Shown one piece after another: positions 56,416-64,000 of a stretch of 64,000 bases of DNA. The number at the start of each line of letters is the position of its first letter. Within the stretch, counting starts at the first letter, position 1. Both the position numbers and the translations under genes were made by a program. Origin of the DNA: Halomonas sp. BDJS001 (GTDB taxonomy: Bacteria; Pseudomonadota; Gammaproteobacteria; Pseudomonadales; Halomonadaceae); contig NZ_CP110535.1 in the NCBI RefSeq assembly GCF_026104355.1, positions 3,410,001 through 3,474,000 on the forward strand. The letters run 5' to 3'. A model generated the notes under the pieces. That model was given only the letters and a program-made list of their open reading frames with translations, was not told the origin of the DNA and ran no database searches.

Positions 56416-57232
56416 TACTGTCTACTCCGTTGCTGGCTCGCCACACTGGTTCGCTCTCCGCTGTCCAGATTGAGCGCGGTTAATCGCCCCCCCCAAACGC
56501 AACCCGTATCCAACGCCTCCACGGGGACCCGCGCCTGCGGGGTTCTTCCCTCCAGTGCCGCCCAGTGGCCGAAAAGCAGTCGGGTATTATCATCACGCGG
56601 GTATTGAAACCAGGGCAGAAAACCCGAAGGCGCACTATCCAGCCCCTCTTTGGCGGCAAAATCCAAACGCCCCTGGGCATCAATAAAGCGCATACGGGTG
56701 AGCACATTAACAATCAGCCGCAGACGATCCATGCCGTCTAGATCGTCGCGCCAGCTATCTGGCTGGTTGCCAAACAGCTGGGTTAAAAACTTACCGGAAG
56801 CGTCACTGCCCAGCGCCGCCTGCACTTCACGCCCCAGCGACTCGGCCTGGATCACGCTCCATTGGGGAAGCAGCCCGGCGTGGGTCATCAGCGTACCGTT
56901 TTCAATCACGCAAAGCGGTTGGCTCTGTAGCCAATCCAGTAGCGCTTCGCGATCAGGGCGCCCAGAATACCGCTCAGGGTGTCGTTTTTCTTCAGTTTGC
57001 CGCCGCCCCGCGCCACGACCAGCAAATGAAAATCGTGGTTGCCCAGTACGCTGCGGGCAGCGCTCCCCAGCGCACGCACTTCGCGCAGGCACGCTAAAGA
57101 GCCTGGGCCACGATTAATCAAATCACCCACCAGCCATAGCGTATCCCGAGTGGGATTGAAGCTGAGCTTCTCCAGAAGGGCTACAAATTCGGCGTGACAG
57201 CCGTGCAGATCGCCGATCGCATAGGTACTCAT
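56415..57232 (-). pseudogene. apaH: Diadenosine tetraphosphatase ApaH, broken by one frameshift
   Basis: Two overlapping frames together give a full ApaH. The first, from ATG 57232, has the phosphoesterase motifs 'YAIGDLHGCHAEF', 'LVGDLINRGPGS' and 'VLGNHDFHLL'; the second resumes with 'PDREALLDWLQSQPLCVIEN', 'MTHAGLLPQW' and 'GHWAALEGRTPQARV', then ALDTGCVWGG. The switch falls near 56950-56966, in the sequence around ATTCTGGGCGCCCTGATC, where one base seems missing. ApaH cleaves Ap4A to ADP. As read, only a truncated product of about 105 correct residues would form. A sequencing error in a G+C run is possible. Confidence 0.85.
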
Positions 57233-57426
57233 GCGGGAGCCTTTTTCATAAAATAAGTGGGCTAATACTACCACTTCACCGATACCCTCTGCCTGCCGTA
57301 GACGGTTTATGTTGATGATTAGCACTGGTTAAAAGCGCGAACCTGGCTCACTATAAAAGTACGCTTTGATGCTCTTAAGCCATTCTTAGCCACCTGGTAA
57401 TCACCGTTAAGGAAAACGATACGCCT

Positions 57427-57606
57427 ATGGCAATGGATCACTCTCGACGCAGCCTGCTGCGAGTTGCAACACTGGCAGGCCTTGGTGCCCTCATACTTCC
57501 CGGCACAGCGCTTCTACCTGCAGCACGTGCTGCTGCTATCAAGCCTGGCCCGCCCCCCGTTGCGGTGACGGTTAATGGCTGGCTACTGAACAGCAGTGAC
57601 CGCTGA
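57427..57606 (+). CDS. Small protein with twin-arginine-type signal, upstream of GMC oxidoreductase
   Basis: A 59-codon frame: an N-terminal S-R-R-S-L-L-R motif (residues 6-12), a hydrophobic core (LAGLGALILPGTALLP), an Ala-rich cleavage-like region ('ARAAA') and only about 22 further residues ending VNGWLLNSSDR. The S-R-R-x-L-L pattern suggests a Tat signal. Its stop overlaps the oxidoreductase start (TGATG), so the two are translationally coupled. GMC-type dehydrogenases often have a small Tat-exported subunit that carries the catalytic subunit across the membrane; this one is much shorter than usual (normally well above 100 residues) and may be minimal or truncated. Not recognised as a known family. 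Confidence 0.6.
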   Translation: MAMDHSRRSLLRVATLAGLGALILPGTALLPAARAAAIKPGPPPVAVTVNGWLLNSSDR

Positions 57607-59054
57607 TGTATATCGCCTTTGAGGATATCAGCGAACACAGTGACACCTGGGATATCTGCATTATCGGCGCAGGTGCAGCGGGCATTTCCATGGCCGTCAC
57701 CCTGGCGGAGCGAGGGCATCGGGTACTGCTCTGCGAAGGCGGCGATGCGGACTACAGCGAACGCTCCCAGGAGAGCTACCGGGGCGACGTCGTCGGCGAC
57801 CCCTATATTCCCCTGTATGGCGCTCGGCTGCGCCATTTGGGTGGGTCGACCAATCACTGGGGCGGCATTTGTCGCCCTTTGGATCGCTACGACTTCAATG
57901 CCAAAGCCGCCGCCAGCGAAACGGCCTGGCCTATAGGCCGCGATGCGTTAGCGCCTTACTACAGCGCAGCCGTCAATATGCTCGGCCTGGAGCTCACACC
58001 AGCCGACCATTTAATCCCTGAGGCGGGGTTAAAACGCATCTATTTTTCGCTGGGTCACCCCACACGCATGAAGGAGAAGCATGCCGCTACGCTGAGCGAT
58101 TCGGCCACGCTGGAGTGCTGCCTAACAGCCAACTTGGTGGCACTGGAAACCCAGGCTGGCAAAGTCACCAGCGCCACTTTTAGAAATTACCGGGGCGACT
58201 ACCGCAAGGTTCAAGCGCGCTACTTTGTGCTCGCCTGCGGCGGCATCGAAAACTCGCGCTTGCTGCTGTGGTGCAACCAGCAACTAAATGGCCAGCTAAT
58301 CCCCCAGGCCGACACTTTAGGGCGCTACTGGATGGAGCACCCTCATGCCACGGTGGGCAAGGCGCTGCTATTTGAACCCGCCGCCCTGGGTTTGGACGAC
58401 GAGTACAACGTTTTCCTCTCCCCTACCGCTGACGCCATCAACACACGGCAAATACTTAATTGTGGGCTGCGTTTGCACCGCATGAATGCTGAAGCCACCC
58501 AGGAGCTGATTGACGAGCTAGCCGACCAGGCGCCTAGGCTGGTCGGCCGGGTACGTGTCTGGCAGGCCCAGGGGCGGGTAATCCACGGTGCAGTGCTAAG
58601 AGCCGCCTGGGAGCAGGAACCGCGCTATGAGAATCGTATTGAGTTGAGCGATGAGCTGGATGAACTGGGGGTGCCGCGTAGCCGATTGGTATGGCGGCAA
58701 TCTGATCTGGATCGCCGCACCATTCGCGAGAGTATGCTGCTGCTGGGAGAGTATCTGCGCGATAACGAGGTGGGTAGGCTGCAAATGGAGCCCTGGCTAG
58801 CCGCTACGCCGGTGGAACTGCCCAGCGAAGGCGAGTTGGCGGGGCGCCACCATATGGGCGGCACGCGCATGAGCCTGAATGCGGAGGACGGCATTGTTAA
58901 TGCCGACTGTCGCCTGTTTGCCCAGGATAACGTCTACGTGGCGGGCTCCAGCGTTTTTGCCAGCGCAGGGCATGCCAACCCCACGTTAACCCTTGTACAG
59001 TTGGCCCTGCGGCTTTGCGACCATCTGGAGAGTAGGCTAACGCATAGCGCTTAA
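57606..59054 (+). CDS. GMC-family FAD-dependent oxidoreductase
   Basis: A 482-residue flavoenzyme: FAD-binding 'WDICIIGAGAAGISMAVTLA', 'LGGSTNHWGGICRPLDRYDF', 'VLACGGIENSRLLL', and the C-terminal 'GRHHMGGTRMS' and 'VAGSSVFASAGHANPTLTLV' (His about 445 and Asn about 466 in place of the H-H/N pair). It belongs to the gluconate-2-dehydrogenase/pyranose-oxidase-like branch and oxidises an alcohol of unknown identity. It has no signal peptide of its own; the coupled 59-residue gene could provide export. The pair lies on the opposite strand between apaG and apaH, which are normally adjacent. Confidence 0.88.
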   Translation: MYIAFEDISEHSDTWDICIIGAGAAGISMAVTLAERGHRVLLCEGGDADYSERSQESYRGDVVGDPYIPLYGARLRHLGGSTNHWGGICRPLDRYDFNAKAAASETAWPIGRDALAPYYSAAVNMLGLELTPADHLIPEAGLKRIYFSLGHPTRMKEKHAATLSDSATLECCLTANLVALETQAGKVTSATFRNYRGDYRKVQARYFVLACGGIENSRLLLWCNQQLNGQLIPQADTLGRYWMEHPHATVGKALLFEPAALGLDDEYNVFLSPTADAINTRQILNCGLRLHRMNAEATQELIDELADQAPRLVGRVRVWQAQGRVIHGAVLRAAWEQEPRYENRIELSDELDELGVPRSRLVWRQSDLDRRTIRESMLLLGEYLRDNEVGRLQMEPWLAATPVELPSEGELAGRHHMGGTRMSLNAEDGIVNADCRLFAQDNVYVAGSSVFASAGHANPTLTLVQLALRLCDHLESRLTHSA

Positions 59055-59428
59055 TGGAGCTGGAGTGGCACAGCCAACCTAAATGGGTTAATCGCCACCT
59101 CAAAAACACGCTGGGTGGAGGTGTCTAACAGTGTATAGGCACCCTCCATCACCCCCACCGGGGTCTGGAGAATCGCCCGGCTGGTGTAGCGAAAGCTTTG
59201 GCCGGGCCCGATCAGCGGCTGCTGGCCGACGACGCCTTTGCCGCGCACTTCTTGGTACTCGCCGCCTCCCTGGGTAATTTTCCAGTAGCGCGCCATAAGC
59301 TGAACGCTGTGGGGGCTTTGATTGTGGATGGTCACGGTGTAGCTAAATACGAAGCGTGACTCTCCATCATTTGACTCATCGGCACGATAGTCAGGCACAA
59401 CGCTTACTTTGATCGCCAGGTCACTCAC
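59051..59428 (-). CDS. apaG: ApaG (DUF525) protein
   Basis: A 125-residue beta-sandwich protein: 'FVFSYTVTIHNQSPHSVQLM', 'ARYWKITQGGG', 'VVGQQPLIGPGQSFRYTSRA' and 'GVMEGAYTLLD'. ApaG is conserved and linked to cobalt and magnesium homeostasis in some bacteria, but its molecular function is unsettled. Start overlaps the rsmA stop (ATGA). Its end overlaps the convergent GMC gene by four bases, so there is no room for a terminator. Confidence 0.95.
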   Translation of the reverse strand: MSDLAIKVSVVPDYRADESNDGESRFVFSYTVTIHNQSPHSVQLMARYWKITQGGGEYQEVRGKGVVGQQPLIGPGQSFRYTSRAILQTPVGVMEGAYTLLDTSTQRVFEVAINPFRLAVPLQLH

Positions 59429-60252
59429 GTTTGGATTCCCCGCTCACCGTTTGCCTGCTCGTCGGCGGTAACACGGTTGGCTATGGCCACGTACTCCGCC
59501 ACGGTCAAGGTTTGGGGGCGGCGAATGGGGTCAATGCCCAGCCCTTCCAGGGTATCGGCAGTTACCCGCCCTTTGAAATTATTGCGTAGCGTTTTTCGCC
59601 GCTGGCCAAAGGCGAGCTTTACCAGCTCAAACAGTAGCGCGGGGTCTTCCGCGGTATGGGGCAGCGTTGCGTGGGGCGTTAAGCGCACGATGGCCGAGTC
59701 GACTTTGGGCCGTGGCACAAAGGCTTCCGGCGGCACTATAAACAGCTGCTCGACCTGGCAGTAGTACTGGGCCATCACCGACAGACGCCCCCAGTCGGTA
59801 CCGCCGGGCTCTGCAGCTAAACGTTCAACCACCTCTTTTTGCAGCATAAAGTGCATATCTTCTATGGCGCTTCCTGCCGCCAGCAGATGAATGATCAGTG
59901 GTGTGGAGATGTTGTAGGGCAGGTTGCCCACCACACGCAGCGCGGGCCCATCGCCTTTCAGCGCGGCAAAATCGAACTTCAGCGCGTCGCCTTCATGAAT
60001 CACAAACTCGGGGTAGTTGAAGAACTGCACCCGCAGGCCGGGAATCAGGTCGCGGTCGAGTTCGATCACTTCCAAGTGCCCCGCGGCTTCCAGCAGCGGC
60101 TCGGTCAGCGCTCCCTGGCCTGGGCCAATTTCGACCAGGCGATCCGTCGAACGCGGGCCAACGGCACGAACGATCCGCGAAATAATGCCGAGGTCGCGTA
60201 GAAAGTTCTGGCCAAAGCGTTTACGGGCGCGGTGTTGGGGCACAGTAGACAT
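59425..60252 (-). CDS. rsmA: 16S rRNA dimethyladenosine transferase
   Basis: A 275-residue RsmA/KsgA: 'RKRFGQNFLRDLGIISRIVR', SAM motif 'VEIGPGQGALTEPLL', and the catalytic 'NLPYNISTPLI'. It dimethylates A1518 and A1519 of 16S rRNA during 30S maturation. ATG 60252 gives the family N-terminus and has AAGGA upstream; the frame also extends to 60282. Between pdxA and apaG as in other gammaproteobacteria. Confidence 0.97.
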   Translation of the reverse strand: MSTVPQHRARKRFGQNFLRDLGIISRIVRAVGPRSTDRLVEIGPGQGALTEPLLEAAGHLEVIELDRDLIPGLRVQFFNYPEFVIHEGDALKFDFAALKGDGPALRVVGNLPYNISTPLIIHLLAAGSAIEDMHFMLQKEVVERLAAEPGGTDWGRLSVMAQYYCQVEQLFIVPPEAFVPRPKVDSAIVRLTPHATLPHTAEDPALLFELVKLAFGQRRKTLRNNFKGRVTADTLEGLGIDPIRRPQTLTVAEYVAIANRVTADEQANGERGIQT

Positions 60253-60278
60253 CAAACGGTGTTCCTTGGAGTGCGGAT

Positions 60279-61349
60279 TCAATCGGGGGATTTTATAGAC
60301 AACCGCTGCGCGGCTAGACGGCGCGCAAGGGTGATAGCGACGTTTAGGCTGCCGGGGTCTGCCACGCCTTTGCCAGCCAGATCCAGCGCGGTGCCATGAT
60401 CGACCGAAGTGCGTACAAATGGCAAGCCCAGAGTAATGTTAGCGGCCTGACCAAAGCCAGCGTATTTTAACACCGCCAAGCCCTGGTCGTGGTACATCGC
60501 CAGCACTGCATCGACACCAGCCAAATGCCTGGGGGTAAACAGCGTATCGGCAGGCAGCGGGCCAAGTATATCCACTCCCTCAGCGCGCAGTGCATCAAGG
60601 GCGGGAATAATCACATCCAGCTCTTCGCGCCCGAGGTGGCCATCTTCGCCGGCGTGAGGGTTTAAGCCACACACCGCAATGCGTGGCTGGGCAACCCCAA
60701 ACTGGTGCTGCAAATCGGCCGCCAGCAAGCGGCTGATACGCGTTACCCGCTCAAAGGTGATAGCGTCGGCGACGTTGCGCAGCGGCAAGTGAGTGGTCAC
60801 CAGCGCCACACGCAGGTCGCCACCCCCTTGCCAGCCTGGTGACACCGCATGCAGTGCCGTGTCGGTGGCGAGCATCATCACCACCTCCTCAATGCCGCAG
60901 GCGTCGCGCAACCACTCGGTGTGGCCGGTAAAGCCTGGATGACCGCCGTCGATGATCACGCCTTTGTGCAGCGGCGCCGTCACCATGGCGGAAGCCAAAC
61001 CTTTTTGGCAGGTATCCACGGCCAGCGACAGCGTCGCCAGCACATAATCAGCATTGGCCGGATTGAGCACGCCTGGTGTGGCAGGCGCATTCAGTACGAC
61101 AGGCCAAACCCACAACCCATTGGAACCACTTGGAGGCTCGCCGGGCGAACACACATTAATGGTGATATTGAGCCCCAGCGCAGTTGCGCGCTGGCGCAAC
61201 ATATCCGGATCGCCAATGGCCACCGTGTTTTCAGGAAGCTTGCCCCGAGCCGCCAGCATGAGCGTTAGCTCTGGGCCGACACCTGCCGGTTCGCCAGTGG
61301 TCACGACCACCGGCAAAGCGTTATCGGTTGATAAAGCGCCCGCAGCCAT
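60279..61349 (-). CDS. pdxA: 4-hydroxythreonine-4-phosphate dehydrogenase
   Basis: A 356-residue enzyme of pyridoxal phosphate synthesis: 'VTTGEPAGVGPELTLMLAAR', 'APLHKGVIIDGGHPGFTGHT', 'GLNPHAGEDGHLGREE', 'ADTLFTP' and 'MYHDQGLAVLKYAGF', with metal-ligand histidines. Start shares one base with the surA stop (TAATG). Confidence 0.97.
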   Translation of the reverse strand: MAAGALSTDNALPVVVTTGEPAGVGPELTLMLAARGKLPENTVAIGDPDMLRQRATALGLNITINVCSPGEPPSGSNGLWVWPVVLNAPATPGVLNPANADYVLATLSLAVDTCQKGLASAMVTAPLHKGVIIDGGHPGFTGHTEWLRDACGIEEVVMMLATDTALHAVSPGWQGGGDLRVALVTTHLPLRNVADAITFERVTRISRLLAADLQHQFGVAQPRIAVCGLNPHAGEDGHLGREELDVIIPALDALRAEGVDILGPLPADTLFTPRHLAGVDAVLAMYHDQGLAVLKYAGFGQAANITLGLPFVRTSVDHGTALDLAGKGVADPGSLNVAITLARRLAAQRLSIKSPD

Positions 61350-62374
61350 TAGAGTCGAATATCAACAAAGGCCTGAGAGCGCACCTCTTGCTGCCAGGTC
61401 TCTAACTCTTCGTTAGCGCGACGCTGGAAGATCGCTTGACGCACCTGCTCGCGCTGGCTCTCTTGGGTAACGTTTTGACGACGACGCTCCTCTACCTCAA
61501 TCACGTGGTAGCCAAACTGAGAACGTACCGGCTGGGATATCTGGTTAACGTCCAGCTCACGCATCGCTTCTTCAAAGGCGGGAACGGTCTGACCTGGGCG
61601 AACCCAGCCCAGTTCGCCACCGTTGAGGGCCGTTCCGCTGTCGTCACTCATCTCACGGGCGACTGAGGCAAAATCCTCGCCTTGTGTCAAACGCTGGCGC
61701 ACCTCTTCCGCGCGTGCGCGGGCTTGGTTTTCATCACGATTTGGGGTCAGGGCAATCAGCACGTGGCGGGCACGGGCCTCTTCAATAAAGTTCTGCTCGC
61801 TGGACTGACCGGGCTGCTGATTTAGAAAGCGCTCGACGTCGCGGTCACTGACCGATACGCGGTTACTGATCTGCCGCTGCTGCACTTGGCGCATCAACAT
61901 TTCGCGGCGAATGTCTTCACGCACGCTGGCCAGCGTCATGCCATCGGCTTCCACGGCATCGGCAAATTCATCCAGCGTCATGCCGTTGGATTCAGCAATT
62001 GAGCGAACCTGCCTGTTGAGCTCGGTATCATCAATGCTCAAATTGGCATCTTTCGCCATTTGCAGTTGGATCTCTTCCATCACCATGCGTTCAAGCACCT
62101 GACGCTCCAACTGGGAGCGCGGCGGAAGGTTGCCGCCCTGAGCTTGCGCCTGCTGCTCGATTTGCGCCATCCGATCATTAAGCTCGCTGCGCATAATCAC
62201 ATCATCGTTAACCACTGCCACCACACTGTCTAACGCCTGACGCTGAGTGGATTGGAAGTCTTGCGCCTGAAGGGCTAGCGGGGCCAACGCAAGGCCCGCG
62301 CCTACACACAGAGCGAGCAGGCTTCCAGCAGAGAGCTGTTTCATGCGGCCTAGCAGGGGCTTTCTCATTTTCAT
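61349..62374 (-). CDS. surA: Periplasmic chaperone SurA with a single parvulin domain
   Basis: About 341 residues: signal peptide (core AGSLLALCVGAGLALAPLAL), SurA N-terminal domain ('LDSVVAVVNDDVIMRSELND', 'LERQVLERMVMEEIQLQMAK'), one parvulin-type PPIase domain ('RARHVLIALTPNRDENQARA' to 'GYHVIEVEERR') and the C-terminal helix. E. coli SurA (428 residues) has two PPIase domains; here one is absent. It escorts outer-membrane proteins, including LptD, to the BAM complex. The frame begins at 62413, overlapping the lptD stop; I use ATG 62374, which gives a conventional signal peptide, but 62392 and 62413 are possible. Confidence 0.92.
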   Translation of the reverse strand: MKMRKPLLGRMKQLSAGSLLALCVGAGLALAPLALQAQDFQSTQRQALDSVVAVVNDDVIMRSELNDRMAQIEQQAQAQGGNLPPRSQLERQVLERMVMEEIQLQMAKDANLSIDDTELNRQVRSIAESNGMTLDEFADAVEADGMTLASVREDIRREMLMRQVQQRQISNRVSVSDRDVERFLNQQPGQSSEQNFIEEARARHVLIALTPNRDENQARARAEEVRQRLTQGEDFASVAREMSDDSGTALNGGELGWVRPGQTVPAFEEAMRELDVNQISQPVRSQFGYHVIEVEERRRQNVTQESQREQVRQAIFQRRANEELETWQQEVRSQAFVDIRL

Positions 62375-62409
62375 AACAAACGTCTCTTTCATTAGCCATT
62401 CTCTGGAAG

Positions 62410-64000
62410 TCATTTAAGGGCAGTCGGACGATAGCCAGGAATGGTCTGTTCAAAATAGCTATCCGCATCCTGGCCAACGCCGCCTAGGCCACGGAATACG
62501 AAGCGTAAAAACAGCCCGCGATCATTAAAGTCATCATTAATGCGGGCAGTGTCATTGTCATCTACCCATTCGCGCCACACCAACTGCAGACCGTAACAGC
62601 AGTTGTTCCACTGCACACCTGCCAACTGCTCCAGTGAGCGATCATTGGTTTGATCGTGCAGGTAGCGGCCGATCAAATCAATGTTGGTGCTGGCTTTCAA
62701 AGCAAATGAGAGATCCCACTCTTCACGGCTGTAGTCGCGAAAGCCATCATCGCCCGGCAATACGCTGGGGTCGAACCCTTCGATCTCCCAACGATAGCCA
62801 AGGTTCACTACATGCCCTTCGGGATGCCGATAACCGACATCAACGCTGGAGCGTTCGGTGCGTTCCCGGTGGTCATCGTAGAGCCATTCTGCGCCACTGC
62901 TCCAGCGATCATTGATCTGCCAATCCAGGCGGGACACCAGCGGCGAACGATTCCGGGTAGCCTGATAACGGCTTTCTGGATTGACGCCAGGGTTGTCTTC
63001 CGGTCGATCCGGCAGCGTATCGGCATCGCCTTCGCTATCGATGCGGCGGTCGTCAAAGTAAACACTCTGGCCTACCCCGAACGAGAGCCGGTCTTGGCCG
63101 GAAGCATCTTCCAATAGACGCGACTGAATACCGTAAGAGAGTCGGTTAAGGTCGCCCACTCGGTCGGTGCCGGAAAAGCGCTGGGCTGACCAGAGCTGAT
63201 CCCAGGAAAAAGCGCGCTCGCGGCTGTCGAAGTCAGGCAGCTCGCTCTGATCGGTGCGCGGCACGTAGGCGTAGTTCAAGCGCGGTTCCAGGGTTTGGCG
63301 GTAGTCCCGCCCACCGAGTGCCAGCTCACGTTCAAAGACCAGACCGCTGTCGATGGAGGTCAGCGCAACGCTGCGACTGGGTGAATCGCTACGCTGCGTG
63401 TCGCGCTCGCCATAATCCAGCTCATAGGCGGTGTTCCATAGCTCGGTGCGCGGCTCCAGGTAGCCCCAGGGCCGCTCAAAGCGCCAGCCAACCGCAGGCA
63501 TAAGGTGCAAACGGCTACCAGTAGCCGCTTCACGCTCCGGCACGCGACGCTCATCCACGTCGCGCCAGAAATAGGTCGCGTTCGATCGCCACTGGGTGTA
63601 TAGCCCATTGTCGAACTGCCAGTTGGCATTCGCGCTTAGGCTCGGCAGTTGGTAAAAGGGTTTATCGCTATCGCTAAGCGGGTCTTCCAGGCGCTGGAAA
63701 CCCTGGGCACGGGCATCCAACTGCCAGCGCTGGCCGCGGTAATCGACCTGAGCCAAGCGCTCCATACTGGCGCGATCACTGTCGCCAAACTCACCACCGA
63801 AGTCATCGAAATAGCGTCCGTCACTGGCCGCTCCGTAGCGCAGCCGATAATTGCTGCGCCCGTTTACCCGCCCTGCATGACGGGCATCCACATACCAGCG
63901 ATCATCACCCTCGAAGCGATTTTCTCCACCGCCAGAGCCACCGTCGTCACTGTTTAAATAGCCGCCTTCAACGATGCCCGAGCTCTCCTCGAACAGGTAG
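62410..64000 (-). CDS. lptD: LPS-assembly outer membrane protein LptD, C-terminal part (5' end beyond window)
   Basis: The frame is open from 62410 to the window edge (about 529 residues) and reads as the beta-barrel of LptD: alternating aromatic strands, 'RSNATYFWRDVDERRVPERE', 'PAVGWRFERPWGYLEPRTEL', 'RQTLEPRLNYAYVPRTDQSE', 'WSAQRFSGTDRVGDLNRLSY' and 'VQWNNCCYGLQLVWREWVDD', the adjacent Cys pair used for disulfides with the N-terminal domain. It inserts lipopolysaccharide into the outer leaflet. The signal peptide and periplasmic domain lie outside the window. Head gene of the surA-pdxA-rsmA-apaG cluster. Confidence 0.96.
   Translation of the reverse strand, partial: YLFEESSGIVEGGYLNSDDGGSGGGENRFEGDDRWYVDARHAGRVNGRSNYRLRYGAASDGRYFDDFGGEFGDSDRASMERLAQVDYRGQRWQLDARAQGFQRLEDPLSDSDKPFYQLPSLSANANWQFDNGLYTQWRSNATYFWRDVDERRVPEREAATGSRLHLMPAVGWRFERPWGYLEPRTELWNTAYELDYGERDTQRSDSPSRSVALTSIDSGLVFERELALGGRDYRQTLEPRLNYAYVPRTDQSELPDFDSRERAFSWDQLWSAQRFSGTDRVGDLNRLSYGIQSRLLEDASGQDRLSFGVGQSVYFDDRRIDSEGDADTLPDRPEDNPGVNPESRYQATRNRSPLVSRLDWQINDRWSSGAEWLYDDHRERTERSSVDVGYRHPEGHVVNLGYRWEIEGFDPSVLPGDDGFRDYSREEWDLSFALKASTNIDLIGRYLHDQTNDRSLEQLAGVQWNNCCYGLQLVWREWVDDNDTARINDDFNDRGLFLRFVFRGLGGVGQDADSYFEQTIPGYRPTALK

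Overview
The window reads as chromosome of a moderately halophilic gammaproteobacterium, most likely Halomonas or a close relative (Halomonadaceae). This is an inference from three things: gammaproteobacterial gene blocks (rpsU-dnaG-rpoD; lptD-surA-pdxA-rsmA-apaG), osmoprotectant uptake (a ProVWX-type ABC system and a BCCT carrier), and acidic exported proteins. No sequence search was run. There is no CRISPR array, prophage or complete insertion sequence.

Layout. 1-1000: a methyltransferase cut short at its 3' end and abutting a GNAT acetyltransferase that lacks its 5' end, behind a MerR-type promoter with a 19-bp spacer. 1190-6260: a catabolic operon on the minus strand (TRAP binding protein, TetR regulator, TRAP small and large permeases, amidohydrolase) with a 22-bp palindrome upstream as likely operator. 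6264-7294: azlCD. 7375-10293: a small accessory patch next to a CAU tRNA gene, with an orphan HigA-like repressor, a complete AbiE-type type IV toxin-antitoxin pair, a decayed RelE/HigB toxin beside an intact antitoxin, and a stray copy of the tRNA anticodon arm. 10406-12815: YceI protein and an MsbA-like exporter. 12948-21552: a Fur-controlled siderophore uptake locus (ATPase, two FecCD permeases, binding protein, two paralogous TonB-dependent receptors, three candidate Fur boxes), followed by a LysR regulator, an AEC carrier and a PQQ-type sugar dehydrogenase.

24879-33830: an NtrB/NtrC-like two-component system, an acidic lipoprotein, proVWX-like genes and a BCCT carrier. 33849-37131: a DEDDh exonuclease, a cNMP/CBS/DUF294 signalling protein and a DUF4168 protein. 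37272-47890: DMT exporter, EAL phosphodiesterase, mtgA, the glutathione-dependent formaldehyde pair fghA/frmA with an exported metallo-beta-lactamase-fold protein and divergent LysR gene, L-serine dehydratase, a membrane protein and an AbgT carrier.

47981-64000: housekeeping genes: rpoD, dnaG, rpsU, tsaD, plsY, folB, folK, cca, apaH (frameshifted), apaG, rsmA, pdxA, surA (one PPIase domain only) and the 3' part of lptD. A two-gene unit on the opposite strand, a 59-residue twin-arginine-type peptide and a GMC oxidoreductase, sits between apaG and the broken apaH.

The points most worth following up are the methyltransferase/GNAT junction, the tRNA-linked toxin-antitoxin patch, the Tat-peptide/GMC unit splitting apaG from apaH, and the TetR-controlled TRAP-amidohydrolase operon of unknown substrate.
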